Below, piece by piece: positions 1 to 11,574 of a stretch of 64,000 nt of DNA. A program made the position numbers and the translations under genes. Position 1 is the stretch's first letter. Each line of letters opens with the position of its first letter. Source of the stretch: Symsagittifera roscoffensis (lineage: Eukaryota > Xenacoelomorpha > Acoela > Convolutidae); assembly GCF_963678635.1 (NCBI RefSeq), contig NC_087065.1, positions 55,456,397-55,520,396 of the forward strand, written 5' to 3'. The notes under the pieces are model-generated. The model was not told the origin of the DNA and did not search any database. It saw nothing but the letters and a program-made list of their open reading frames with translations.

Positions 1-597
1 AAAGATATTTTGTAAAAAATTATTGTATAAGTACTTCCTTTACCCCCCAAACGTAACGTTTTTTTTTCATGTTATGAATAATTAAGAAATCAAATCAGAG
101 CATGTAGATTAAAGTTATTTATTAGTAGTAGTAATTGGTATATTACCATCTCTTTGTAGACCAATTTCTTCCTTATCATCTGCATTTCGTAGTAAAAACA
201 GCTGTTTGTTTGATTCTTAATCAAATTTTTCGCCTTTTTATTGTGATTAAATATGAAAACAAAATCTTTCATTTTTTCGAATAGTTTTTTTTCAACGGAA
301 AAAAATGCATTGTTTAATCGATTACCGGTTAATTCATTTTGGAGTTTCAAAAAGCAAGACTTTTTTTATTTAACTACAGGCTGTCCAATTTTTCTTTTCA
401 AAATCTTTGATGCTATTAGGCAACATTTCATCGTTTCAATCAGAAATTGTAGCAACGATGTATACAGAAAGACTATAGATAGAATTATGAGTTTTAGGTT
501 TTAAATAAAATCTTTAGAAAGAATTGTCTACCTAGAGAACAGAACGGTCTGTCGGTTAATTGAACTCGTCTAACCTAGATCTGTTAAATGCATACGT
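1..597. other. AT-rich stretch, no gene recognised
   Basis: This part is rich in T and A runs. Short open frames exist on both strands, such as 253-504 plus, but they show no domain, no biased composition and no sign of splicing, so I do not call them genes. Confidence 0.5.
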
Positions 598-764
598 CTA
601 ACCTAGTCCTGTGTCCGGGTCTCTTCTAAACAGCACTTGTTCCAGGTCAGGCGGTCTCTCTGTGCCGAAAACGAGGAGACTGCTTGGCCTATTCTTCAGA
701 TATCCCTCATTCCTGACTTGATAAATTGGGAATTTGTTGTACACTATTACATCTGCCACCAAAC
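598..764 (-). CDS. Candidate 3'-terminal coding exon of an unrecognised gene
   Basis: Read on the minus strand, a pyrimidine-rich acceptor (TTTTTACTTGCAG, AG at 765-766) is followed by a 55-codon open frame that ends at TAG (598-600). The first two exon bases complete a split codon. The peptide has ordinary protein-like composition, with segments such as VADVIVYNKFPIYQ and LLVFGTERPPDLEQVLF, unlike the lysine- and asparagine-rich noise translations around it. The stretch is also less AT-rich than its surroundings. I do not recognise a family. Upstream exons would lie to the right, where the 200-N gap at 1206-1405 may hide one. It could instead be part of an old transposon ORF. No start codon is claimed. 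Confidence 0.35.
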
Positions 765-1205
765 CTGCAAGTAAAAAGTAGTATATAAGTTACAACAGTT
801 TCTATAATCCCTAAGCTTGGCCTTAGACTTATAAGAGGAAATACGAACGAAAAAAGAGCCAACAATACTAACAAGAATGCTCGTTTCAGGGCTAAGACCT
901 CAATGTTTCGACTGCCTGTTTAAGTCTATGAAACAGTGTTTGCTGTAAAAACAATTGAAATTATCAAAACAAAAAAAGGAAAATTTTTTTTAAAAAGTTT
1001 TAAATGAGATTTTTCATTGAGTGCGTTAATTGCCCCAAATAGGCCAAATTAGCAATCTTTAAACACCATTATTTTACGAAAAATGTTCACAGGTGAAATC
1101 TTAGCTCAAAACAACAATACTTTTTAGATGGTATAAAAAAGTTCTGCTAAAAATGGCTAGATAAAAAGTCGAATTTCGTTCGGAGAGAGAACAACTAACC
1201 CGAGC
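765..1205. other. Non-coding, possible intron of the 598-764 exon
   Basis: No domain or repeat is recognised. If the exon at 598-764 is real, this would be the 3' part of its last intron on the minus strand. Confidence 0.3.
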
Positions 1206-1405
1206 NNNNNNNNNNNNNNNNNNNNNNNNNNNNNNNNNNNNNNNNNNNNNNNNNNNNNNNNNNNNNNNNNNNNNNNNNNNNNNNNNNNNNNNNNNNNNNN
1301 NNNNNNNNNNNNNNNNNNNNNNNNNNNNNNNNNNNNNNNNNNNNNNNNNNNNNNNNNNNNNNNNNNNNNNNNNNNNNNNNNNNNNNNNNNNNNNNNNNNN
1401 NNNNN
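1206..1405. other. Assembly gap (200 N)
   Basis: Exactly 200 consecutive N. A round number suggests a scaffolding placeholder rather than a measured gap, so distances across it are uncertain. Open frames running through it are meaningless. Confidence 0.99.
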
Positions 1406-3174
1406 AGTAGCCTTGTTTTCTATAAGAACTGTCCCGAAAAAATTTTGGTGAGAATTTTTTAGTTGTACTGAAAACAACAGTCGCATTGGGAAAGTAATTG
1501 ATCAAAGAATTTGCTTAAACTCATTTTAGAATATTTTTTGAGTGCAAACTAATTTGCCACAAATACATATTCGCGATAGAATTTTAACTTCCTTGAAAAA
1601 TTCAAAGCGTACAATTTAGCAATTTTCACACTCCAAATGTACAAAAAACTGTCATAGCTAAGCCAAATATATATTTTAATTATTTATTTTACAAAGTCGA
1701 CATTTTTTTCAAGTTAATCAACTTTCCGATGAAAGTTGATAAATCACTCACAAAAAAACACTCGCTATATTTTCATCTATTTAACGTAATTCCAATCAAT
1801 TAATTTGCTGCAATTCATTTATCAAGGATCTGGCTGAAATTTTTCACCGATTGCACTACGCGTCAATTGAACTATAACACATAAAAACAATTCCAATTTC
1901 CTAAAAAGGTAAACTTCAAACAAAATAAATTTCTAATATTAGGTAGAAAAACTTTTAAACCTAAAACCCACTACATTGATATCTCTCATTTGAATTTAAC
2001 AAAATGCGGTCAACCACTGCCGACTGGTTTTAGTCCAAAAAACTTTAGTGCTACGCAGGCCTAAATGAATCTGATTTATACCCTAGTGTTTTGGTAGTAC
2101 AATTTTTGCAAGAAGTTTTTCTAAAAAAGTTAGTCTTCTGCTTTCCTCTTAAAGAAATTTGCCAAATTTGCAAAAAATAGGCTAGTTTTCAATTTCCTCT
2201 ACAAAACTGTTTTCCATTGTTTGCTGTTAATATTATGTTTACTGATTGTTGAATTTTTGGTAGTCTAATATATTCTAGGCAAAAATCTCAGAGAGAAGAT
2301 TATTTGAAGATTGGGTTTTGCGTATGATAAAAAAACTTAAAAATGCACGGAGCACGCAAAACAGAAAAATTTTTACATCATTTTTAAAAAAGGTGTCAAA
2401 AAAGATTAAATTCATTGTCTAGAAAATTTCTCCATTTACCATTTACTTAATTGGAAACAGTTCACAACTTACTACTTTTATCACAAGAAGATGAAAGCAA
2501 CTAAAAAATACAAATTCAAATATTTGCTTTTTATGCATAACTAGTAAAAACTCCTTGAAGTTTTTTTTTAGATAAGGGAATTGAAATTTTGCAAGATTTC
2601 TGAAAAATTGCTCTCAGAAAAAGTCCAACACTCAAAAACTCTTGAAATGCTATTCTAAAGTTTTTTGTAATACAAATACAAAGGTTTGCGACATACAACA
2701 TTAAAGATTTAAAAACTCAACAAATTTTGTCTGGAATCAAGAAAATAAAACCACATAACTCAATGAATAATTTTACCATAGTGTTTTGATAACTTGATCT
2801 TTTTGCTATGCTTTTGTTCAAAAGATGTGGGTTGTGGTGATAGAAATTTTTCAAGTACAGTTATGCCTGCATCAATAGCAGATTTATCGTAACTCTGTTG
2901 TATTAAGTTTTTTGATAGCATTGAATACTAAAACATATTGACTAGACACGCATGCAATAATTCATTAAAAACTTCTAAAGAATGGTATTTTTCAAACACA
3001 ATGACTAATTGAACTATTTTGCTTAGAAGCCACTTTAAATTCTTCCTAATTTAGAACCCTTGATTAGGTTCATGGAGTAGCGAGTTTTCGAAAAAATTAT
3101 TGGAGGCTAATGCTTGGAGATTTATGCTTTTCTACACTGTTTTTCACTGATTTCAGGTTATTTGAAAAAAATAA
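1406..3174. other. AT-rich stretch, nothing recognised
   Basis: A/T homopolymers with no domain, LTR or terminal repeat seen on either strand. It ends where similarity to the downstream tandem copies begins, at GGATTTTTAAAAC (3175). Confidence 0.5.
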
Positions 3175-4653
3175 GGATTTTTAAAACAAAAACGTTTTGC
3201 TGGAACTTTGCGCTAATTATTGGAAGAACTAAATGATTTAGTTTTCGATTTAAATTGTTTTTGAAACTTGAGGTAGAACTAGATGTGTAAATTCTCGGTT
3301 CAAATTATTGATATGATGTTTGTCATGAAATGGTTGGAAAAGAGGTACCGCAAACTTTGTTTCTATTTACAACGATTAGCGTAATTTTTTATTAGAAGTA
3401 GGTGAAACTACCAAGGAAAAAATTGCTTTTCTGATAGTTTATCCTTTCTTGGATGATTTTGAAGGAAACAGAGTTTAAGAACAAACTTTCAACAGGTACT
3501 TCAATTTATAATTTGATGAAGAAACTCAAAGTAAATTTTTCAAAAAAATACAAACTAGACGATTTTCAGGTAATAATTATACTGTAATAACTTCAATAAA
3601 TATGAGAATCAGTTTTCGAAATTTACGTCGTCTGTGTCTTTTTTTAAATGAAACTAGGATGATGATAGTCAAAACAACTGGTATTTAAAACTGGTAGTTT
3701 AACAAAAGATTGTTAGTTTCTTAGTAATTGTTTTCGTTTGCTTATATTAGAAACAAATACATGGCCTTCGTTGTGTCTTGTTTATATAAATTAATGCTAA
3801 TCTTTGACGAAAAACCGGGTGAGGATATCATGAAATTCATCAAAAATTTTTTAAAAAAATTGGATATAAAACCGATTGAGTACCTATATAATTACGGTGC
3901 CATCGATTTTTTTTTTGCGACAGTTGTTGAATATTATACGAATAATTTCTGCTCTATTTTTTGATTTTTGAAAAAATTTGATTATTTTTTTCTATTTTTT
4001 TTAAATTTTAGAGTATTCAGCCACCTTTCAGCAAACTTCAGCTAATAATAATCGACTACTATATAATAATAACAAGAATACTATATAGAAACTGGTCTTG
4101 CTCAAATTATATCAATTCTTATTGTAAACTAAATTTTTGAGAAAAAAAATTAAAAAAAAAATTTTTCTGCGAAAGATTCAAACAATTCTAATATTGTCCT
4201 ACCAAAAAATTATTTGATATGATATTTTGTTTTAAACTATCCACTACAAGTAATATACCATATATATTTACCATTTAGGTAACAAATAACAAATTCTTTT
4301 CCAAAAACTCGAGATATCTATACATAGGGCTAAAAAAATGATTTTTTTGCCATTTCCTTACCACGTTACGGTAACATTGTTTAAAAACATTACAAACACT
4401 TATTTGACATGTCCTAATTTCAACCCAGTCTTAATACTGGGTCTTCCTTCCATAATTTTTTTAGTATGCTCCCTAAATTAAATTAAAACATGAGCGTCGA
4501 AAAGGTTTGGAAAATTTTCACCAAAATCTCTTATGCCTTAAACGCATCCTGATGATTGAAAACAATATTCCCATCTTAGCTCGTGTAGCTCTAACTGTAA
4601 CTGTTGTCTGACGATTTACAAGGTTTTTTCACTTGAACATATCTTTGTTGCAG

Positions 4654-5203
4654 ACCATCTGAAAAACAGTTTGAAGAATTTCCCTCAAATTTCGAATTAA
4701 GAATTGTAAATTGCGGCGATCTTGATGAACATGCGGAAGCATCTGTTTTGTCAAACGTAAAAATGTTTAGTGGTTGGCGCTTTCTCTTAAGTAGTTATTT
4801 TATTAATGGAAAAGTCTTTCTCACAAATGATGACGCCAAATGGCGCTTGAATCATGGACTGTATCAATAATTGTTACTTATTCATACGATGCAATTGTTG
4901 AATTTGTAAGCTACAATCGCAATCTTGGAGAATCTGATGTTAACAAAATTGCTTTTGCACAAAAGTCAAAATTCATTGGCAACAGTACCTACGGAATACA
5001 ACAGAAACACATAACCTTTTGACAACATTGTTCATGTCAACAAAATCACTTCAACAAAATATAAACTCCATAAAACTCAAGTCCTACAAGGCAGTTGATA
5101 AAATAGTTTCGAACAATGAGTTCAAAGAAAACCATCTCAACATAAAAAAATTCAAAACTGCAAAAGTTGGTATTTAAATATGATTTTCTTGGGAGTATTG
5201 TAC
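4654..5203 (+). pseudogene. Decayed type-B DNA polymerase-like sequence, copy 1
   Basis: Broken plus-strand frames lie between a TTTGTTGCAG acceptor-like site and the Pao LTR. One frame has KFIGNSTYG (NSTYG at 4981-4995), which resembles the [GN]NSxYGK motif of protein-primed type-B polymerases such as those of Polinton/Maverick elements. Copy 2 adds SKLQKLVFNYDLLG, similar to the AKLRMLQFYYDFL-type segment that precedes the catalytic DTDS motif in that family. The LTR begins right after it. A decayed D-x-D segment continues beyond the full-length element at 26445. Frameshifts and stops abound. The family call rests on motif order alone. Confidence 0.4.
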
Positions 5204-5669
5204 TGTGCGCTCAATATCCGTAAACTAGATAAATGGCTCGGTAAATAATGTTTAACTCTTTTTCTCGGCAATGCAGACATTCATCCTCATTAATTTATAA
5301 ATAAGCCAAAAACTCACATAACTCATGTTCATATTTTCCAACAATATTCAGCTCCAATAAACAACTTGGCGCAAGCTAGCCACAAGAACCGGTCGGTAAT
5401 GTCCTTGAGACAAATTGCTCTTTTTGGCGGTCAGCCTTAATCAAGGCTGAACCGAATTAGAACAAAAAACTGTTAAAATAAAAATAAGATGTAACCTCCA
5501 TTTTTAGCATATTAATACCTGGGCAGGTGGGGGACTCGAACCTACGTCAACTGGCAAGTTTGTATAGTCGGTACGTTAGCTTAGGCCGCTCCGCCAACTA
5601 GGCTTATGACTCTTACATTTTGGTCCACTCATATGCATTTATACTTTCACTTACTTTTGAGTTGCAACA
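5204..5669 (-). repeat. BEL/Pao LTR, copy 1 (466 bp)
   Basis: On the minus strand it starts TGTTGCAACT and ends GAGCGCACA (TG...CA). On its inner side is a purine tract (AGGGGGGAGGA on minus). The left flank is TGTAC (5199-5203), identical to the five bases following the far LTR of the full element at 26411. This LTR is joined only to the 3' part of pol, so it is the 3' LTR of a truncated duplicate, not a separate insertion. Confidence 0.85.
5520..5605 (-). promoter_or_regulatory. tRNA-like segment with pol III A and B boxes inside the LTR
   Basis: In element sense (minus), TGGCGGAGCGG at 5586-5596 fits the A-box consensus TRGCNNAGYNGG, apart from one spacing base, and GGTTCGAGTCC at 5532-5542 contains a B box (GWTCRANNC). 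They are 43 bases apart, a normal tRNA or SINE distance. Acceptor and T stems do not pair cleanly and no anticodon can be assigned, so it is tRNA-derived or tRNA-like, not a tRNA gene. Confidence 0.65.
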
Positions 5670-8322
5670 TCCTCCCCCCTGAAGAAGGAAGAACCGGAGC
5701 GAGCTTAACGGTTGGCCGAGTGACTTCACGGGTTGCGGTCTTAACAAGGGCGGATCGTGCGCAACCGTCCTGTCCGTAGTTTAGCTTGACGTTTCGGGTG
5801 AGACGGTAGTACCCACACGAGATCGACTGTCATAAGAGTGGAGTCAGAATGAGTGTGCCACTTGGCACGCTTATTCAAGGAGGGAACATATTCGCGAAGC
5901 CAACGAGACTAAATAGCGTTAGCATACGACTGCGCTCGCAGGTACCTTTTCTTGTGGTCGAAGTGCTTCCCAGGTAAAAGCGAATGAAAGTTTGTGGCAT
6001 GTTGTCCAAGCAAAGAGTGGTTTGAGGATGATGCTTCTAACTCACGTGAATCAGTACTAATGGGAGTGATTGGCCTCGAATTCAAAGCCTGCTCAACTAA
6101 GCAGAGTTTTGTTCCCAACACCTCTTCGGTGACTCGCCTACTGCCTAGTATATCGTAAAGCACGCGCTTCACGCTTCGGAGACGAGGCGCTCCCAGTAGC
6201 CGCCATGATGGGATGCGCCAGGCGGATTGAATTTCCAAGCAAATTCATTGTGTGCAAAAATGGTCGGAGCTATGCCATTCCAGCTCTTGATGCAGGCTGG
6301 AATTCTTTTTCCGCACCAACGAAGTTCGTGCCGTTATCCGACCAGATCATCCTTGGTGTACCACGACGCGCAATGAACCATTCAATGCCCATGTTACAAG
6401 AGCTAGTGTCCAGAGATGGTACGATCTCAAGGTGTACAGCCCTGGTGGTGAGGAAAATGAAATCAAACCCACATCATTTTTCAGTGCTTCAGCGAACCGG
6501 AGCGTAAAGCGGTCCAAAGTAATCCACACCCATATGATTAAAGGGTGGTTGCTTATATCCGAGGCGTTCGACAGGTAAATCGGACATAATAGGCTGGATA
6601 GAATTTGCTTTGCGTTTACGGCATGTTACACATTGATTTTGGATAGACCGAAGAAGTCGACGCAACCCAAGTATTGCATATTTCATATTTAAAACGAAGC
6701 GCATGTAATCTAAACCTTGATGAAAATGCTTATGGTGGAGGCTGCGGGCCAACAAACGAACTAGGGTATGTCGGGCGTCGAGTAATATTGGGTTCTTAGT
6801 ATCAAACTCGATATTCACTAAGCGCACAATCCGCCCGGTGGAACGAATGATACCAGCGGGACCGATAAACGGAGAGTATGTGGCAATTTTACTACTATTC
6901 ATAATAGGTTTGCCAGCGGTGAGTGTTTTTAACTCAAATGGGAAGGACTCCATCTGAGCAAGATGAATCAGTTTTCTTTCTGCAACATCAAGTTCAGTGG
7001 GGTCGGTCATTTGTAAGTCATTACCATGAAAATGCTTATGTGAAGGCAGCATCCTCAACATAAAAGCGACTACTCTTTTATATCTCGTAAAGGAACTGAA
7101 CCTTTCCCAATTGAACCCGTGATCGGGATGTTTGATGGATGTGACATCGTTGACGAAGGAAGATGATGTTTCCAAGCAATTATCAACATCACAAGGAGGA
7201 CCCTTCAAACTAATTTGTTTGATCACACGTTCGTCGGGTATAAACAGCCAATCAGTAGTCCTGAGAATGCTCGGACCAATAACCCAGCTGCTATCCTCGA
7301 AGGCTTCCGAAGAAATTCGCCGCGTACCGATATCAGCTGAATTATTGCCGCTCAGAACATGGTGCCACTCATCAATAGTGGTCGATTCGAGGATTTTGCC
7401 GACACCATTAGCGACGAATACAGGTAATTGTTCAGTGGAGTTTAGCCACTGCAAAACTGTAGTACTATCTGTCCACAAGTAGACATGATTAATGCAGACA
7501 CTCAGGGCGGTCAGTATATCATCTTTCAGTCGTGTGGCGAGCAGATCAGCTTGAAGCTCTAGCTTCGGTGTAGATAGCGCTTTCATGGGCGCAACGCGAG
7601 CTTTACTAAAGATGAAGGATATTTGACTTTTGTGCGAACTCGAGAATTGCGCTCGCAAAAATCCAACCTGAATAAAAACGTCCTCCGAGCTATCACCGAA
7701 CATGTGTAGCTCAATTTGATCCACAGGCTCTGTGAAGTAACAACGGATAATAGTCAATTGTCCTAAGAGAGGTATACCGAAAAGCCACTCGAGAAACTTA
7801 TCTCTTATGTCTTCCGGAAATTCGTCGTCCCAACTTTGGCCACTGATTTTCCAAATATCTTTAAGCAAAAGACGGGTCTAAACTGTCTATGGAGCTACTA
7901 ATCCAACAGGGTCAAACACAGAAGAGACAAAACTCAAGACGGTTCGTTGAGTTATTGCCTTATCGAGAGGACGATCCACGTCTCTGCTCACAACCAATGT
8001 GTCTTTCACATGGTTCCACTTAAGTTCTAAGACGTGTGATGATTGATTGCTCGGCACCGTTACATATTTCCTTTATGGCTGAAGACGAGGTTTCGCAATC
8101 CTCGGGGTTCTTTGCTGAAGTAATTTCATCAGCATTACTGACAAATTAGTCCAATTAAATCCTCCCAACTGAGAAACGAAACCAATTTTAATTGCATGGG
8201 TAACTTTTAATTGCATGGGTAACGTTCTCGAACGAATCCAAGTAATAGTCCATGTAAATTTTTTCGTTTACGACTGATGCGGCCTCAGGGTATGTGGACT
8301 TTTTATCAGTTGCTGTTTTTCG
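5647..8322 (-). pseudogene. BEL/Pao pol 3' part, copy 1 (RT end, RNase H, integrase)
   Basis: The minus strand encodes, in order, the RT end with MDYYLDSF (family MDDxL, second Asp lost), the RNase H-like domain (FGDSS, PKLELQA, LWTDSTTVLQWL), the integrase zinc-binding region (HxxHFHQG...CVTC), the integrase core (MGVDYFGP, GSWERL), and the basic C-terminal domain seen in Pao integrases, ending in RPTVKLAPVLPSSGG just before the LTR. An open frame spans 7868-6489. A TGA follows APVR and a TAG follows ANAI; both are shared with copy 3 but not copy 2. There is no gag or protease. It is a non-functional remnant. Confidence 0.85.
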
Positions 8323-9123
8323 GTGTTTAACTAGACATTGATCGGATCAAGACAAAAAAAATTATGTTTTTTTTTTGAAAATATGCATCAAAAACAGGAA
8401 CTAATGGTTTAAACAAGGCTATACATTTATCGGATTCAGGTATATTTTTTTCGAATTTGTATATTTGTTCTTTGCAAAAAAAAGGTTTTGGGATCAACTT
8501 TGCCTTGGATTAAAAACTATCGCTGAGTTGATACAGTGTTTTATCAATATTGTTTCGAGTTATTTTTTTTTTGAAAATAGATTCAATTGAAAGATGGCAC
8601 ATTAAGCACAAAAAAAAACTAAAACTATATGAAAAGAATTAAGATAAAAACTATATGGACTATATAGGGATATGGGCAATCAAAATCTTTAATTCACTTT
8701 TGGATACAAAATATAGCCTAAAGTAAAATCTAGCTTGTAAGCTGTCGAGATTAGCAATGATTTGAAATTGATACAATTTGTTTCTGAACTTTGGCAAATT
8801 AGGTGAAAATATAGACAATTTACAGAATTCAAGGAGATTTTCATTGAATTAAAAAACTTGCATTTGAGTCAAAGATCGATTAGTGTTTTTAGAGTGTATG
8901 ATTAGAGTTTTTCTTCATATTTATTATTAAAAGTGCATCAGCTTTGGAGACAAAATTGAGAGTCAAGTAATATAATTCTTCTTTTAATTTATTTTTTTAC
9001 AAAATAATGAAGATAGAAGTTGAAGATATTGTATGAGGAAGAAATTAAAATTGTCCTTTCAATGCATACAATTAATTAAACTCCCTGAAAACTATTATTA
9101 AATTTGTTGTAGAAAAAAATGAG
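8323..9123. repeat. Junction segment Y, first copy
   Basis: About 800 bp of AT-rich, non-coding DNA lies between the Pao breakpoint and the next unit start. It aligns with 14161-14941 and is absent left of copy 1. I recognise no element in it. Its position suggests it is the left part of the duplicated unit. Confidence 0.75.
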
Positions 9124-10559
9124 AGGATTTTTAAAACAAGATCGTTTTGCTGGAACTTTGCGCTAATTATAGGAAGAACTAAATGATTTAGTTTTCGATT
9201 TAAATTGTTTTTGAAACATGAGGTAGAACTAGATGTGTAAATTCTCGGTTCCAGTTATTGATATGATGTTTGTCATGAAATGGTTGGAAAAGAGGTACCG
9301 CAAATTTTGTTTCTATTTACAACGATTAGCGTAATTTTTTCATTAGAAGTAGGTGGAACTAGCAAGGAAAAAATTGCTTTTGTGATAGTTTATACTTTCT
9401 TGGATGATTTTGAAGGAAACAGAGTTTAAGAACAAGTTTTCAACAGGTACTCCAATTTATAATTTGATGAAAAAACTCAAAGTAAACTTTTCAAAAAATT
9501 AGACGATTTTCAGGTAATAATCATAATGTAAAAACTTCAATAAATATGAGAATCAGTTTTCGAAATTTACGGCGTCTGTGTCTTTTTTTAAATGATACTA
9601 GGATGATGATAGTCAAAACAACTGGTATTTGAAACTGATAGTTTAACAAAAGATTGTTAGTTTCTTAGTAATTGTTTTTGTTTGCTTATATTGGAAACAG
9701 TTACATGGCTTTCGTTGTGTCTTGTTTATATAAATTAATGCTAATCTTTGACGAAAAACCGGGTGAGTATATCATGAAATTCATCAAAAATTTTTTTTTT
9801 AAAAAAGGGATATAAAACCAATTGAGTACTCATATAAGGTCGGTGCCGTCGATTTTTTTTTTGCGACAGTTGCTGAGTATTATACGAAAAATTTCTGCTC
9901 TATTTTTTGATTTTTGAAAAGGTTTCAGCCACCTTTCGGCAAGCTTTCAGCAAACTTCAGCTGATAATAACCGATAATCAGAATACTATATAGAAATTGG
10001 TCTTGCTCAAACTATATCAATTCTTATTGAAAACTAAATCTTCGAGAAAAAAATTAAAAAAAAAAAATTTCTGCGAAAGATTCAAACAATTATAATATTG
10101 TCCTACCAAAAAACTATTTAATTTGATATTTTGATTTAAACTATCCACTACAAGTAATATATCATATATGTTTACCAGTTAGGTAACAAATAACAAGTTC
10201 TTTTCCAAAAACTTGAGATATCTGTACATAGGGCAAAAAAAATGATTTTTTTTGCCATTTTCTTACCACGTTACGGAAACATTGTTTAAAAACATTACAA
10301 ACACTTATTTGACATGTTCTAATTGAAAACACAGTCTTAATACTGGGTATTCCTACCATAATCTTTTTAGTATGCTCCCTAAACTAAATTAAAACACGAG
10401 CGTCGAAAATTTTTCGAAAATTTTCACCAAAATCTCTTATGCCTTAAGTGCATCCTGATGATTGAAAACAATATTCACATCTTAGCTCGTGTATCTCTAA
10501 CTGTAACTGTTGCCTGACGATTTACAAGGTTTTTTCACTTGAACATATTTTTGTTGCAG

Positions 10560-11108
10560 ACCATCTGAAAAACAGTTTGAAGAGTTTCCCTCAAATTTCG
10601 AATTAAGAATTGTAAATTGCGGCGATCTTGATGAACATGCGAAAGCATCTGTTTTTTCAAACGAAAAAATGTTTAGTGGTTGGCGCTTTCTCGTAACTAG
10701 TTATTTTATTGATGGAAAAGTCTTTCTCACAAATGATGACGCCAAATGGCGCTTGAATCATGGACGGTATCAATAATTGTTACTTATTCATACGATGCAA
10801 TTGATGAATTTGTAAGCTAAAATCGCAATCTTGGAGAATCTGATGTTAACAAAATTGCTTTTGCACAAAAGTCGAAATTCATTGGCAACAGTACCTACGG
10901 AATACAACAGAAACACATAACCTTTTGACAACATTGTTCATGTCAACAAAATCACTTCAACAAAATATAAACTCCATAAAACTGAAGTCCTACAGGGCAG
11001 TTGATAAAATAGTTTCGAACAATGAGTTCAAAGAAAACCATCTCAACATAAAAAATTCAAAATTGCAAAAGTTGGTATTTAACTATGATTTACTTGGGAG
11101 TATTATAC
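10560..11108 (+). pseudogene. Decayed type-B DNA polymerase-like sequence, copy 2
   Basis: Same content and position as 4654-5203. This copy keeps the clearest frame near the LTR (10925-11128), with SKLQKLVFNYDLLG about 4-17 codons before the LTR edge. The NSTYG-type motif is upstream in another frame. The left flank of the LTR here is TATAC, one base off the TGTAC target site seen in copy 1. Confidence 0.4.
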
Positions 11109-11574
11109 TGTGCGCTCAATATCCGTAAACTAGATAAATGGCTCGGTAAATAATGTTTAACTCTTATTCTCGGCAATACAGACATTCATCCTCATTAATT
11201 TATAAATAAGCCAAAAACTCACATAACTCATGTTCATATTTTCCAACAATATTCAGCTCCAATAAACAACTTGGCGCAAGCTAGCCACAAGAACCGGTCG
11301 GTAATGTCCTTGAGACAAATTGCGCTTTTTGGCGGTCAGCCTTAATCAAGGCTGAACCGAATTAGAACAAAAAACAGTTAAAATAAAGATAAGATGTAAC
11401 CCCCATTTTTAGCATATTAATACCTGGGCAGGTGGGGGACTCGAACCTACGTCAGCTGGCAAGTTTGTATAGTCGGTACGTTAGCTTAGGTCGCTCCGCC
11501 AACTAGGCTTATGACTCTTACATTTTGGCCCAATCATATGCATTTATACTCTCACTTACTTTTGAGTTGCAACA
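11109..11574 (-). repeat. BEL/Pao LTR, copy 2 (466 bp)
   Basis: Same length and boundaries as the copy 1 LTR, with TGTTGCAA and GCGCACA ends in element sense. It is flanked on the inner side by the purine tract. Confidence 0.85.
11425..11510 (-). promoter_or_regulatory. tRNA-like A/B-box segment in LTR, copy 2
   Basis: The B box (GGTTCGAGTCC, 11437-11447 minus) is unchanged. The A box (11491-11501) is TGGCGGAGCGA, with the last base altered relative to copy 1. Confidence 0.6.

Larger units (their letters stand above)
3175..8322. repeat. Tandem duplication, copy 1 (5' truncated)
   Basis: This copy aligns end to end with 9124-14160 and 14942-20057. In order it contains anonymous AT-rich DNA, a decayed polymerase-B-like stretch, a BEL/Pao LTR and minus-strand pol. 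It lacks the roughly 800-bp segment that precedes the equivalent point in copies 2 and 3. The right edge (TTGCTGTTTTTCG at 8322) is the same Pao breakpoint as in copy 2; copy 3 continues into complete Pao sequence at that point. The left flank still shows TGTAC before the LTR, matching the right flank of the full element. Confidence 0.9.

Noticed and set aside
1101-1505. Minus-strand open frames of 109-134 codons
   Set aside because: They run through the 200-N gap; the apparent openness comes from unknown bases.
5520-5605. A functional tRNA gene in the repeated LTRs
   Set aside because: A and B boxes are present, but the acceptor and T stems do not pair and no anticodon loop with a U33-like position can be placed.
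6205-7482. Plus-strand open frames of 100-116 codons over Pao pol, also at 12155, 12970, 18006 and 18732
   Set aside because: They lie opposite conserved RNase H and integrase frames and recur only because the Pao copies recur.
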